A model generated the notes under the pieces. That model had not been told where the DNA came from and did not search any database. It worked only from the letters and a program-made list of their open reading frames with translations. From positions 1-64,000 of the forward strand of contig CAIYOY010000383.1 of the NCBI GenBank assembly GCA_903927905.1: a stretch of DNA of 64,000 bases, given 5' to 3'. A program made the translations under genes and the position numbers. Shown here piece by piece: positions 17,749 to 25,836 of this stretch (position 1 is the first letter of the stretch; each line of letters begins with the position of its first letter). This DNA comes from an uncultured Verrucomicrobiales bacterium (GTDB taxonomy: Bacteria; Verrucomicrobiota; Verrucomicrobiia; Limisphaerales; Palsa-1400).

Positions 17749-18954
17749 CTATTCCGCCGCCGCCTGCCAGCCGGCCTTTTTCAATCCCATCTTCTGCTCA
17801 TAAGTCCCCAAGGCCTTGCTTTCAGTCTTGTCCAGCGCCTTCAATTCCTGATCCAGATAGGCCAACCGCGTCTGGGCCGCATGGGCGATGGCGGACTTGG
17901 GAAATCGTTCGATCAACCGATGCAACACTTGTTCCGCTCCGACGATATCGCCCCCATGTTTGACATACAGCGTCGCCAGCAGATTCATCCACCGCCCGAT
18001 ATGCGCGACGCTTTCACTCGGATGCGCGATGAGTTGTTCCAATTGATCCACCGCCAATTCCAATCGCTGAAATTTTTCCGCATACAGCAACGCCAATTTT
18101 TCCCGCGTGTCGGTGTCCATCGGATGCCGCTCCAATTGCTTGACGTATTGATTGGCCAAGACGGCTGGATTGATTTCAGCCTCCTCCTTTTTCACATCGT
18201 TACGCAAGCCGATGTTTCGTATACCGGGAGTCACTTCAAATTTTCGTTTGGCCTGGTCCTTTAAAAGGCTGTCCACCGAATCCATCCGGGCGATGCGTTG
18301 TTCGGCTTGTTGTGCCAGTTGGGTGTCGGGATAAGCGTCCACGATCCGCTGCAACAGCGCGCTGGCCGCCGCCGTATCCTGCGTGTATTTCAATTGCCAA
18401 TCGGCCAGCGTTTGCAATGCCGCCGCCGTGGAGTGAGGCGGCACCTGGCCGGTCGCCAATAATTTTTCCACCGTGAATGTTCCAGCCGCCAGATCTTTCA
18501 GGTCTTCCGTTTGAATCGCCGCCAGCAACATGGTTCCGGTGAAATCATCAGGAAATTTCTCCAATTGCTTGTGGATCTCAGCGATGGCTTCATCATAGAA
18601 ATTGTTTTGCCGTTTGCTTTCGGCCATGGAATAAAGCGGCTTCGCTTCCACCTCCTGATCCCCGCCGTCAAAGAGACCGGTCAGCGGGCTGGCTACCCAG
18701 GCCCCGATATTTGGCGCCCAGGTAATGGCGATGGGCAAGCCAACCAAGACCGCGAGAATCGGCCAAAGCGGCGGAATAAGCAGGCGCATCCCCAAAAGCA
18801 AGCCCGCCACAAAAATCACGGTGAGAAACCATTTGAAAACCAAACGGGCAGGATCTTCGCTGCGCTCCAGGGCGCGCCAGCCAAAATAGCCAAGGAAGGC
18901 CAGCACAAAAACACCGCTGGCTATTCCAGAAATACTTTTCCACGCCGTCTCCAT
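17749..18954 (-). CDS. Membrane-anchored tetratricopeptide repeat protein
   Basis: Three hydrophobic segments in the first 95 residues (GVFVLAFLGYFGWRAL, FLTVIFVAGLLLGM, LWPILAVLVGLPIAI) anchor a long helical C-terminal part with degenerate TPR-like units (AESKRQNNFYDEAIAEIHKQLEKFPDD, LLQRIVDAYPDTQLAQQAEQRIARMDS, LHRLIERFPKSAIAHAAQTRLAYLDQE). Such proteins usually scaffold envelope complexes. It is convergent with the TPR membrane gene upstream, with 14 bases between stops. No specific partner can be named. Confidence 0.85.
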   Translation of the reverse strand: METAWKSISGIASGVFVLAFLGYFGWRALERSEDPARLVFKWFLTVIFVAGLLLGMRLLIPPLWPILAVLVGLPIAITWAPNIGAWVASPLTGLFDGGDQEVEAKPLYSMAESKRQNNFYDEAIAEIHKQLEKFPDDFTGTMLLAAIQTEDLKDLAAGTFTVEKLLATGQVPPHSTAAALQTLADWQLKYTQDTAAASALLQRIVDAYPDTQLAQQAEQRIARMDSVDSLLKDQAKRKFEVTPGIRNIGLRNDVKKEEAEINPAVLANQYVKQLERHPMDTDTREKLALLYAEKFQRLELAVDQLEQLIAHPSESVAHIGRWMNLLATLYVKHGGDIVGAEQVLHRLIERFPKSAIAHAAQTRLAYLDQELKALDKTESKALGTYEQKMGLKKAGWQAAAE

Positions 18955-19089
18955 GTATTGGAATCTAGCCTAATCCAATTTTGGCGTAAATCAAATAAAC
19001 GACCGGGGTCATGCGTGATTGGCTCGAACAGGCCTTTGGCCTTGACCAAAATTTTCCATGTGGCACCTTAAATCCAGAACTTTTACGCC

Positions 19090-19395
19090 ATGAACTTCAG
19101 GAAACTTTTTACAAAATTGGGCCCAATCGGATGTATCGCCGCCGCCTTGATATTCGCCAACACTCTCCGTGCTGCTGATTCCACCAATAACGCCACCGCC
19201 TCCAATAACGAGAAAAAGGCGGAACAACATGAAAAGGCTGCCGAGGCCGAGGCTGAACACAACGAACACAACAGCGAAAGCGCCGCCCAGCATCACGAAG
19301 AATCCGCCGCCGCCGCTGCTCATCACGAGAGCAATAACAATAAATCCGCAGAAGCAGCCAAGCATCACACCCCAAAGCCGCCGGCCCATAAATAG
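19090..19395 (+). CDS. Small secreted Ala/His/Asn/Glu-rich protein
   Basis: A 101-residue ORF with a good signal peptide (CIAAALIFANTLRAAD) followed by a low-complexity tail of Ala, His, Glu and Asn (EKAAEAEAEHNEHNSE, AAQHHEESAAAAAHH) and a Pro-rich end. Twelve or so histidines suggest metal binding, but this is inference. The antisense ORF at 19009-19389 is hydrophobic only because it mirrors this biased composition. It ends 12 bases before the stop of the convergent topoisomerase gene. Confidence 0.6.
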   Translation: MNFRKLFTKLGPIGCIAAALIFANTLRAADSTNNATASNNEKKAEQHEKAAEAEAEHNEHNSESAAQHHEESAAAAAHHESNNNKSAEAAKHHTPKPPAHK

Positions 19396-19407
19396 ACGGG
19401 CGGAAAA

Positions 19408-22206
19408 TTAATCCCGCTCAGGGAATTCAAACGTGGCCTTGTTCTTTTCGTCCAGGACGAGGAAGGCGGAGAACGGCTTGCCGGCTTTGGAGATGAAATT
19501 GGTGAACAAATCGGTTCGTCCGTCTTTAATCAGTTTATTCAACTCCTCGTGATTGATCGCCTGCTGGCAGATGACTTTGCCGACTTTGAATTTGCAGGCG
19601 CGTTTGTCTGACTGCGTTTTCTCGCAGAGATATTCTTTTTCTGTTTCAAAAACACGGCCTTTGCAGATCGGGCAAACGGCGACCGGTTCTTTGCCGGTGA
19701 AATCCACTTTGACGACCGGCTCTTTCACTTTGGCCGGGCCGGATTTCTTTTCGCCGCGCGGTTCAAACTCGAAGCTGGTGCGGCCTTCTTTGGGATTCCA
19801 GACGAGATAGGCTTTGAACGGACGGCCTTTTTTGGAAATAAATTTCTCGAGCAGATCAGTTTTACCGGTGGCCAAAAGTTTCGCGACCTGTTCGGGTTCG
19901 ATGGGGCGCTGTAAAATGATTTTGCCGGTGCGGAAATCGCAGCCCATTTGGCGGGCATTTTTTTCGCAGCAATAATTCATGCCGTGCTCATAGACCGGCG
20001 AGCCGCACTTGGGACATTTACCGAGTGAAGTCTTGCCGGTGAAATCGGTGGCTTCGGCGGCGGCCTGGTCTTCGGCGTTCTGCTGACCGAAATCGAATTC
20101 CGGTTTCCATTCGGGCGACATCTTGATGATGGCGGCGAAGGGGCGGCCCATTTTGCTGCGGAATCCCTGGAGCGGGCCGACCACTTTTTTACTGATAAGT
20201 TCCTCGACCTCAGCATTTTCCAACTGGCGGCTGGCGACGATTTTCCAAAGGGCAAAGTCGCAGTTGGAGCACTGGAATTTTTTGTAATTCTCTTTGATGA
20301 CTCCCCCGCATTTCGGGCAGGGCACCTTCAGATCGGTGTAATTGCCCGGGACCGTGTCGCTTTCGTGCTGTTTGGCTTTGCTGACGATTTTGCGGGTCAT
20401 CTCCTCGATCTGATGCATGAACTCCGGCCGCTGCAATTCGCCGCGCTCCATCTGCTTCAGCTTGAATTCCCAATCGCCGGTCAATTCCGGCGCGGACAAT
20501 TCCGGGATGTCCAATCCGCGCAAAAGAGTGATGAGCGAAAATGCCTTGGCCGTCGGCTGCAATTCACGGAAATTGCGCAGCAGATATTTTTCAAAAAGCA
20601 GGCCTTCAATGATGGCCGCGCGGGTCGCTGGCGTGCCGAGTCCTTTTTGGCTCATGGCTTCGCGTAACTCCTCATCCTCGACCAATTTCCCGGCGCCTTC
20701 CATCGCGCTCAGCAACGTGGCTTCCGTGTAACGCGCGGGCGGCTTGGTCTGCGTCGCGATAAGTTCGATCTCTTTGGTTTTGACCTGTTCGTTCGGTTGC
20801 ACCGGGCAAAGACTCGGAGTCTGATCTTCTTTTTCCGCTTCCTTGCCATAGACCGCCGTCCAACCGGCCACGACCATGACCTTGCCTTCGCTTTTGAATG
20901 GCTCTTCCAACACGCGCGTGATGCGTGTCGTGACCAAAAATTCCGCCGCCGGATAAAACACGGACAAAAACCGCCGCGTCACCAGATCGTAAAGCTTCTG
21001 TTCAGGTTCGCTCAGACCTTTCGGGGCCTGGGAAGTCGGGATGATGGCATGGTGATCAGAAATTTTTGTGTTATTGAAAATGCGTTTGTTAGGCCGCACC
21101 CAACCCTGCTTCAAAACATCTCCCGCCAACGGCCCATACTCGCCCTGACTCAGCATTTGCAGCGTCGTCTTCACCGTATCCAGATAATCTTCCGGCAAGG
21201 CGCGCGAATCCGTTCGAGGATAGGTCAACACTTTATGCCGTTCGTACAGGGCCTGGGCCAAACCCAAAGTATTTTTTGCAGAGAAACCGAAACGACTGTT
21301 GCCGTCGCGTTGCAGACTGGTCAAATCATAGAGCAACGGCGAGAGCGACGTGGTCGGCTTGCTCTCTTCCGTGGCGATGCCGATCTGGCCGAGGCATTTC
21401 GCCTTGATCGCATCGGCTTTTTTGCGGTCCCAAATGCGTTCCGCTTTTAGATCAACGTCCGTTTCCTTTTTATCCCTGGTAAATTTTTCATCGAACCAGC
21501 GGCCGACATATTCGCCGGCCTTGGCGCCGAAAGTGGCGTGCAGTTCGGCGTAATCGCGCGGGACAAAGTTTTTAATTTTTTCCTCGCGCTCGACCACGAT
21601 GGCCAAAGTCGGCGTCTGCACCCGGCCAACCGTGGTCAAATGGAACCCGCCGGTCTTGGAATTAAAGGCGGTCAAGGCGCGCGTGCCATTTATGCCGACC
21701 AGCCAATCCGATTCCGAACGGCAGACGGCGGCATCGGCCAGCGGTTGCATGGATTTGCCATCGCGCAACGCGGCAAACCCATCGCGAATGGAAGCCGGCG
21801 TCATGGATTGCAGCCAGAGCCGTTGGAAAGGCTGCTTGGCCTTGGCGTGCTGGATGATGTAACGGAAAATCAATTCCCCCTCGCGCCCGGCGTCGCAGGC
21901 ATTGATCAGGCGATCCACGTCCTTGCGCTTGAGCAACTTGAGCAGGACCTTAAGGCGATCCTCCGATTTCTCGATCGGTTTGAGATCGAAGTTCGGAGGA
22001 ATGACGGGTAAATGGGCGAACGTCCACTTGCCGCGCTTGACCTCGACCCCTTCCGGGAGGCTAAGCTGAAGCAAATGGCCGACCGCTGACGAAAGGACAA
22101 ATTGGTCACTTTCGAAATGATCGCCTTCTTTTTTAAAACCGCCGAGCGCCTTTGCTATATCGCTCGCGACCGACGGCTTTTCCGCTATAATTAACGCTTT
22201 TCCCAT
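19408..22206 (-). CDS. topB: DNA topoisomerase III (type IA)
   Basis: A 932-residue cytoplasmic type IA topoisomerase that decatenates and relaxes DNA by passing one strand through a transient break. The TOPRIM start KALIIAEKPSVASDIAKAL and DAGREGELIFRYI are clear, and the active-site Tyr329 lies in VLTYPRTDSRALPEDY, close to E. coli Tyr328. The C-terminus has four zinc-finger/topoisomerase C-terminal repeat units (CPKCGGVIKENYKKFQC, CPKCGSPVYEHG, CPICKGRVFETEKEYLC), which makes it longer than E. coli TopB and typical of environmental homologues. The start ATG is well placed and no long upstream frame competes. Confidence 0.93.
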   Translation of the reverse strand: MGKALIIAEKPSVASDIAKALGGFKKEGDHFESDQFVLSSAVGHLLQLSLPEGVEVKRGKWTFAHLPVIPPNFDLKPIEKSEDRLKVLLKLLKRKDVDRLINACDAGREGELIFRYIIQHAKAKQPFQRLWLQSMTPASIRDGFAALRDGKSMQPLADAAVCRSESDWLVGINGTRALTAFNSKTGGFHLTTVGRVQTPTLAIVVEREEKIKNFVPRDYAELHATFGAKAGEYVGRWFDEKFTRDKKETDVDLKAERIWDRKKADAIKAKCLGQIGIATEESKPTTSLSPLLYDLTSLQRDGNSRFGFSAKNTLGLAQALYERHKVLTYPRTDSRALPEDYLDTVKTTLQMLSQGEYGPLAGDVLKQGWVRPNKRIFNNTKISDHHAIIPTSQAPKGLSEPEQKLYDLVTRRFLSVFYPAAEFLVTTRITRVLEEPFKSEGKVMVVAGWTAVYGKEAEKEDQTPSLCPVQPNEQVKTKEIELIATQTKPPARYTEATLLSAMEGAGKLVEDEELREAMSQKGLGTPATRAAIIEGLLFEKYLLRNFRELQPTAKAFSLITLLRGLDIPELSAPELTGDWEFKLKQMERGELQRPEFMHQIEEMTRKIVSKAKQHESDTVPGNYTDLKVPCPKCGGVIKENYKKFQCSNCDFALWKIVASRQLENAEVEELISKKVVGPLQGFRSKMGRPFAAIIKMSPEWKPEFDFGQQNAEDQAAAEATDFTGKTSLGKCPKCGSPVYEHGMNYCCEKNARQMGCDFRTGKIILQRPIEPEQVAKLLATGKTDLLEKFISKKGRPFKAYLVWNPKEGRTSFEFEPRGEKKSGPAKVKEPVVKVDFTGKEPVAVCPICKGRVFETEKEYLCEKTQSDKRACKFKVGKVICQQAINHEELNKLIKDGRTDLFTNFISKAGKPFSAFLVLDEKNKATFEFPERD

Positions 22207-22490
22207 CAGAAACTCTCGTAACTGCTCAATTTAGTTGTGCCTATCTCTTTTCTCTTGATTGCCGGAAAGTGGCTCAAACCAAGCCGGATGTCAAAGGGGT
22301 ATTTTTTGCAACCGGCAAATAAAGAGAATTTAATGTTAGGTTTAAGGAGTCGATCCACCGTCGTCAAAAGCACTTTGGAGGACAGGAAACTCGAAGCACG
22401 AATTCCGAAATCCGAAACAAATTTTAAATCTGAATGACGGAAATGGGGATAAACCATGCCGCCTGGCGGAAAATTTTTTGCGGGACGAAC

Positions 22491-22540
22491 CTTAATTTGG
22501 CTTAATTTACCTTTATTTACCTTCATTTGTCTTAATTTCA
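22491..22540. repeat. Five tandem 10-bp repeats
   Basis: CTTAATTTGG, CTTAATTTAC, CTTTATTTAC, CTTCATTTGT and CTTAATTTCA follow each other without gaps. The 10-base period matches one helical turn, so the A/T tracts would all face one side of the helix and could bend the DNA. Confidence 0.8.
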
Positions 22541-22593
22541 TACGAGGCAAAATCATAGCGGCAAAATCATCTTCCGGGAAAAATTTTGAAATG

Positions 22594-22653
22594 GGTGCCG
22601 TTAGGTCGAGTCTGCTGTCGCTAGGTGTCGTTAGCTCGAGTTTGGCGTCGGTA
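22594..22653. repeat. Two tandem 30-bp repeats
   Basis: Units 22594-22623 and 22624-22653 agree at 24 of 30 positions (GGTGYCGTTAGSTCGAGT core). With only two adjacent units and no spacer this is not a CRISPR array. Confidence 0.75.
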
Positions 22654-22926
22654 AATGAAGGTTTTAACCCGGTTGTTTGAACGAAAGCGAGGCTGTGGCG
22701 CAGGGCGGCGAATGTTGAGGCCGGGGGTTTTGAATGCGATGATGGAGCAGGGCGGCACGCTCTCGTTGAGGGCGAGTGTGACGGTTTGTTCTTCATGTAT
22801 GGCTGTAATTGGTCCATTGGGGGCAGTTTGGCAGAAAAACGGCGGGCTGTCGTGTACATGGTGGACACCATTCCCATATTTCTCACTATTCTCTTAGCTC
22901 AGCGCGAATTCGGAAGGGAACCCGGT

Positions 22927-23523
22927 TCAACTCAAAAACTCAAGCTGTTTGCGAATGTCCGGTGAACAATTAAATTTTCCATTTCCGTCCCAAACCAACA
23001 AAACGCCTCGATCTTTGATCAAATAATCCTCCATCCAGCGGTTTTCTTTGGGTAATGGATTCTCGATCACCAATACAAGTTTGGCCTCTTTCACATTCTG
23101 GATGTAGCGATACTCGTAAAGTTGGGAAAGGCCGCGCCGAATTTGTGAGTGCGGATTATGTTCCGTCGTGGATTTCATCTCGAACAGGTAATCTGCACCA
23201 TCCCAGCGGGCCGAAAGATCAACGTAACGGTTGGCCTTGGGAATGGCTCCACGTTGCCGCAAACGTTCGGCCATCAGATTCACCAGGGATTCATGGCTGG
23301 TGGTGGCGCGCTCGCGTTTTGCCCGATCAACGTAATACGCAATGGCCTCCTGCTTGCTGGCAACTCGTTGGGCCTGCTCCTGGTATTCCTTCAAATCATA
23401 ACGATGCGGGAAAATGGGTTCGTCGTCTGACTCGTAACGGACGAGCGGCACGACGAGGTTTGCGAACCAGAGTAATTTCCTCTTTCCAGAATTCTTCTGC
23501 TTTTGTTTTAAATTGGACGCCAA
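22927..23523 (-). CDS. PD-(D/E)XK nuclease-like protein
   Basis: The segment RYVDLSARWDGADYLFEMKS supplies an acidic residue, then E-x-K, and is followed by QIRRGLSQLYEYRY, the Q-x-Y helix common in PD-(D/E)XK nucleases. LVNLMAERLRQRGA before it fits the first core helix with its Glu. Up to 198 residues. The first 40 residues overlap the preceding ORF in another frame by 128 bases; a later start such as GTG before PLVRYESDDEP would shorten the overlap. It is last in a four-ORF minus-strand group with a HARE-HTH protein and a broken methylase. The target is unknown; restriction or an R-M-linked role is inference. Confidence 0.68.
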   Translation of the reverse strand: MASNLKQKQKNSGKRKLLWFANLVVPLVRYESDDEPIFPHRYDLKEYQEQAQRVASKQEAIAYYVDRAKRERATTSHESLVNLMAERLRQRGAIPKANRYVDLSARWDGADYLFEMKSTTEHNPHSQIRRGLSQLYEYRYIQNVKEAKLVLVIENPLPKENRWMEDYLIKDRGVLLVWDGNGKFNCSPDIRKQLEFLS

Positions 23524-23728
23524 TCATCGGGTCGTCCGGATAGGTCTGTCCGCATCCGCATGGATACTCAAACCAAACAACTTTTCCCTGCTTTCTGAGA
23601 AAACGAGCGTTTGCTGTATCATCAGCAAGAAGAACCACTTTCACGATGTCACCAATTTTAAAGGGAGCACCAACAACATCATGGTGGATACCGTGAGTTG
23701 ACCGGATATTTTTCATCACCCGGCCCAT
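23396..23728 (-). CDS. Small SH3-like (NifZ-like?) protein
   Basis: A 110-residue ORF. The core IGDIVKVVLLADD, GKVVWFEYPCGCGQTYPDDPMIGVQF and EEFWKEEI reads like a small beta-barrel module with a CGC motif; there is weak similarity to NifZ-type SH3-fold domains. The tail after EEI turns Arg-rich where it overlaps the nuclease-like ORF, so the true protein may end or shift frame there. It overlaps the HARE-HTH gene end by 13 bases. Function not known. Confidence 0.5.
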   Translation of the reverse strand: MGRVMKNIRSTHGIHHDVVGAPFKIGDIVKVVLLADDTANARFLRKQGKVVWFEYPCGCGQTYPDDPMIGVQFKTKAEEFWKEEITLVRKPRRAARPLRVRRRTHFPASL

Positions 23729-24432
23729 GCTTGATGAAGCGCAGTCGCTTCAAATTCTTTCGTATGCATCTCGGAAACCAACTCGTAACTTGTGAATCGA
23801 GTTCGTGTTACTATCGTTGAGAATGACGGGTGAGTAATCTTGGAAGCAAACTCTTGCTTACGGGGCGCGGGAGATACGATGCGAAAGGTAGAGTGGAAGC
23901 CGCTGAGCAAAACAAACTTTAGGAAAGCGCTGTGCATATCCGTCGTGTTTTCAACTTCGATAAACTCAGTCGGCATTTTTCGGTCGTCAAACCAGATGAC
24001 ATCTACTGCGGAGGCCCTACGAACCACATCCTCGTATGTGAACGGGTAAATATCGTCCACAGTTACCATGTCGCCGAGCTTCTTGCCGAGAAAGGTCCTT
24101 CCACGATCTTGTTTTGGGACAAACGTTTTTTGCTTTTTCAAATTTCCAAGTTCGACAAGTAAACCTTGGTAATAACTATGATCGCTCTCCGGCTTCGGTT
24201 TTGATCTTAGATCAGCAGGCAACTTGTCCTTGGCTTCCAGCAAAGCCCACAATCCGGGGCGTATTTTGAAAAAGAACTTTGAATTTTGAACAATGCGATT
24301 GATGGATTTGAACGGTGTTTTCGTTCCCCACTCCACGCCAGAAATTTTTAAGGCTTCCTTGTAAAGATGACCGAGCGTTGCATAACCGCCATTTGCTTTC
24401 ATTGCTTCGACGACTGCTTCGCGTTGGTTCAT
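23716..24432 (-). CDS. HARE-HTH protein with restriction endonuclease-like domain
   Basis: Residues about 1-68 (REAVVEAMKANGGYATLGHLYKEA, then a terminal GLWALLE) match the HARE-HTH winged-helix pattern, a domain named for HB1, ASXL and restriction endonucleases. The C-terminal half holds SAVDVIWFDD followed by EFIEVENTTDMHSAFLKFVLL, which fits a PD-(D/E)XK-type core with EVE in place of ExK, as in many EVE[HN]ST nuclease-like proteins. 238 residues. The gene follows the broken Dam-type methylase by 54 bases on the same strand, the usual layout for a restriction partner. DNA cleavage has to be regarded as a prediction. Confidence 0.72.
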   Translation of the reverse strand: MNQREAVVEAMKANGGYATLGHLYKEALKISGVEWGTKTPFKSINRIVQNSKFFFKIRPGLWALLEAKDKLPADLRSKPKPESDHSYYQGLLVELGNLKKQKTFVPKQDRGRTFLGKKLGDMVTVDDIYPFTYEDVVRRASAVDVIWFDDRKMPTEFIEVENTTDMHSAFLKFVLLSGFHSTFRIVSPAPRKQEFASKITHPSFSTIVTRTRFTSYELVSEMHTKEFEATALHQAWAG

Positions 24433-24486
24433 AACAGAGAGATTGCCGGTTTTTTAATTATTGTCATGCAGTTTTTCTGCGTGGAG

Positions 24487-24882
24487 TCAACATAAACTAG
24501 AAACATAAACTAGAAACGGGCGCAAATCCGGGAAGCGGTGTTTCAGGTGAAAGAACACGGCCCCGCCGCCGATAAATGGCTCCATGTAACGGTAAATTTC
24601 ATGCGGGAAGAATTCTTCAAGCTGGCGCAGGAGGCTGGCTTTGCCGCCCACCCATTTCAGGAAAGGCTGGGCTTCAATGCGCTTCGGCACGATAAAAGGC
24701 ATGGCGAGTTGTTCTTCTTTGAGCAGCGAGCCGTTGGTTCCTGTCTTCTTGATTGGGCGGGATAATGGGTCGGGGAATTTGCGGTGGATGACGTAGCGCG
24801 CCTTAGGATCGGATCTCTGATCCAGCCGCTTCTTTAAAGCGGCTTTTTTCCCTTTCGGAATACGCCGCGACTTCTCAGACAT
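24487..24882 (-). pseudogene. Truncated Dam-type (D12 class) adenine methyltransferase
   Basis: Residues about 70-125 contain QPFLKWVGGKASLL and YMEPFIGGGAVFFHL, the N-terminal motifs (cofactor binding, X and I) of Dam/DpnM-type N6-adenine methyltransferases. The frame then ends after FPDLRPFLVYVSSLC, so the target recognition domain and the DPPY catalytic motif are missing; about half of a normal 270-residue enzyme is left. The break coincides with a tandem 13-base repeat. The protein cannot methylate DNA by itself. A long basic N-terminal extension (MSEKSRRIPKGKK) is unusual for the family. Confidence 0.8.
24491..24516. repeat. Tandem 13-bp duplication at the methylase break
   Basis: CATAAACTAGAAA occurs twice in direct succession, exactly where homology to Dam-type methylases is lost. 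It supplies the last codons and stop of the truncated gene. Such a duplication could mark a deletion or insertion-excision scar. Confidence 0.85.
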
Positions 24883-25137
24883 TCACCATGGATCCATCCC
24901 GATCCGAGGCCAAGGATCAAGGAATTTTTACCATTTTCGATAGTTTTGAGATTTGGCTCCAAAAACTTCCGTGAGGTCTTCAATGAACTACTGTCGAAAT
25001 AAGACAGGTTTAATTATCAATGGCCCGATAAACCACCCCGGCTCGCGAGTACGACTCGCCCACGAATTTGTTTCAGATTTCGTGCTTTAAGTTTCCCCAT
25101 TGCCAAGGCGGTCGCGGCCCGTTAAATTCTTCCCAGC
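24883..25137. other. Spacer between methylase remnant and MNT/HEPN module
   Basis: No coding region recognised. The only structure seen is the left copy of the 24-base direct repeat at 25034-25057. AT-rich runs around 24920-25020 could hold promoters for either side but no convincing -35/-10 pair was found. Confidence 0.5.
25034..25057. repeat. 24-bp direct repeat, left of MNT/HEPN module
   Basis: Begins CACCCCGGCTCGCGAG and ends GTACGACTC. The identical 24 bases occur at 25837-25860, so the two copies frame the two-gene module. The unit contains small palindromes (CTCGCGAG; GAGTACGACTC), as in dispersed repeats. Confidence 0.85.
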
Positions 25138-25464
25138 ATGATTCAACGGCGCGACATCAAAAAATGGTGCGATACAGTGGCCCGGGAATTTCAACCCGAC
25201 CGCATCATTCTTTTTGGCTCTTACGCCGCCGGCCAGCCGACGGAAGATTCGGACGTTGATCTTCTGATCATCATGCCTTTGGGCCGGGGGCGGCGCGATG
25301 TCCGGCAGGCGGCCGCCATCCGGGACCGCGTTCGCGCACCGTTCCCGATGGATCTCATTGTCCGTTCCCCAAGGCAAATCGCGCGGCGATTGTCCGGGCA
25401 AGATGGGTTTATCACCGGAATCATGGAGGACGGGCGGTTGATGTATGAAAGCAAGCACGCGTGA
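25138..25464 (+). CDS. MNT-type nucleotidyltransferase (HEPN partner)
   Basis: A 108-residue minimal nucleotidyltransferase of the polymerase beta superfamily. LFGSYAAGQPTEDSDVDLLI carries the GS motif and the two catalytic Asp residues (D-x-D), and VRAPFPMDLIV has the third acidic position. In MNT/HEPN toxin-antitoxin systems this protein is the antitoxin and can AMPylate the HEPN toxin. The HEPN gene overlaps its 3' end by 20 bases, showing coupling. Confidence 0.9.
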   Translation: MIQRRDIKKWCDTVAREFQPDRIILFGSYAAGQPTEDSDVDLLIIMPLGRGRRDVRQAAAIRDRVRAPFPMDLIVRSPRQIARRLSGQDGFITGIMEDGRLMYESKHA

Positions 25465-25828
25465 ATGGGTGGCCAAGGCGGAGGAAGATTTCCTCGCCGC
25501 CAGCGCGCTGAATCGGCGGCGCAATAAACCGCTCTGGACCATCGTTTGTTTTCACGTTCAACAAGCGACGGAAAAATATCTCAAAGCCCGGCTGGAAGAA
25601 GCGGGTTTGCCCGTTCCAAAAACTCATGATCTTCTGTCGCTTCTGACGGTCGTCGCCCCGGTGGAACCGTTATGGTCGGCCTATACGAGTTCATTCAACC
25701 TGCTGGTCAGTTATGCCGTGCAGGCGCGTTATCCCGGCAATTCAGCGACCAAATCCGATGCCCAACATGCGATCAAACTTTGCCGCCAGTTCCGTAAAGA
25801 AGCCCGCCGCACGTTGGGATTGAGTTGA
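25445..25828 (+). CDS. HEPN domain protein (putative toxin)
   Basis: A 127-residue all-helical HEPN protein: REWVAKAEEDFLAASALNR, then FHVQQATEKYLKARLEEAGLPVPKTHDL, which is the standard HEPN core. In this family the toxin is often an RNase that depends on an R-x4-6-H motif; I cannot place that motif with confidence here, so it may belong to the non-nuclease branch or use a variant. It overlaps the MNT gene and ends 8 bases before the right copy of the 24-base repeat. Confidence 0.88.
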   Translation: MKASTREWVAKAEEDFLAASALNRRRNKPLWTIVCFHVQQATEKYLKARLEEAGLPVPKTHDLLSLLTVVAPVEPLWSAYTSSFNLLVSYAVQARYPGNSATKSDAQHAIKLCRQFRKEARRTLGLS

Positions 25829-25836
25829 TTTTCATA

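Larger units (their letters stand above)
22207..22926. other. Gene-poor 720-base region with short repeats
   Basis: No ORF here has convincing protein character. The longest, 22206-22886 on the minus strand, lacks conserved blocks and has an implausible composition. The region holds three repeat structures: five tandem 10-mers, two copies of GGCAAAATCAT 14 bases apart (22546-22570) and two tandem 30-mers. It borders the degraded restriction-like genes and may be a scar left by loss of mobile DNA. Confidence 0.6.

Noticed and set aside
19009-19389. 126-aa hydrophobic minus-strand ORF
   Set aside because: Antisense of the His/Ala-rich secreted ORF; hydrophobicity follows from the mirrored codons. 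The plus strand has a proper signal peptide.
22594-22653. Possible CRISPR-like repeats
   Set aside because: Only two adjacent 30-mers, no spacers, no cas genes nearby.
22206-22886. 226-aa minus-strand ORF
   Set aside because: Runs through tandem repeats, shows no conserved motif and begins in low-quality sequence; treated as non-coding.
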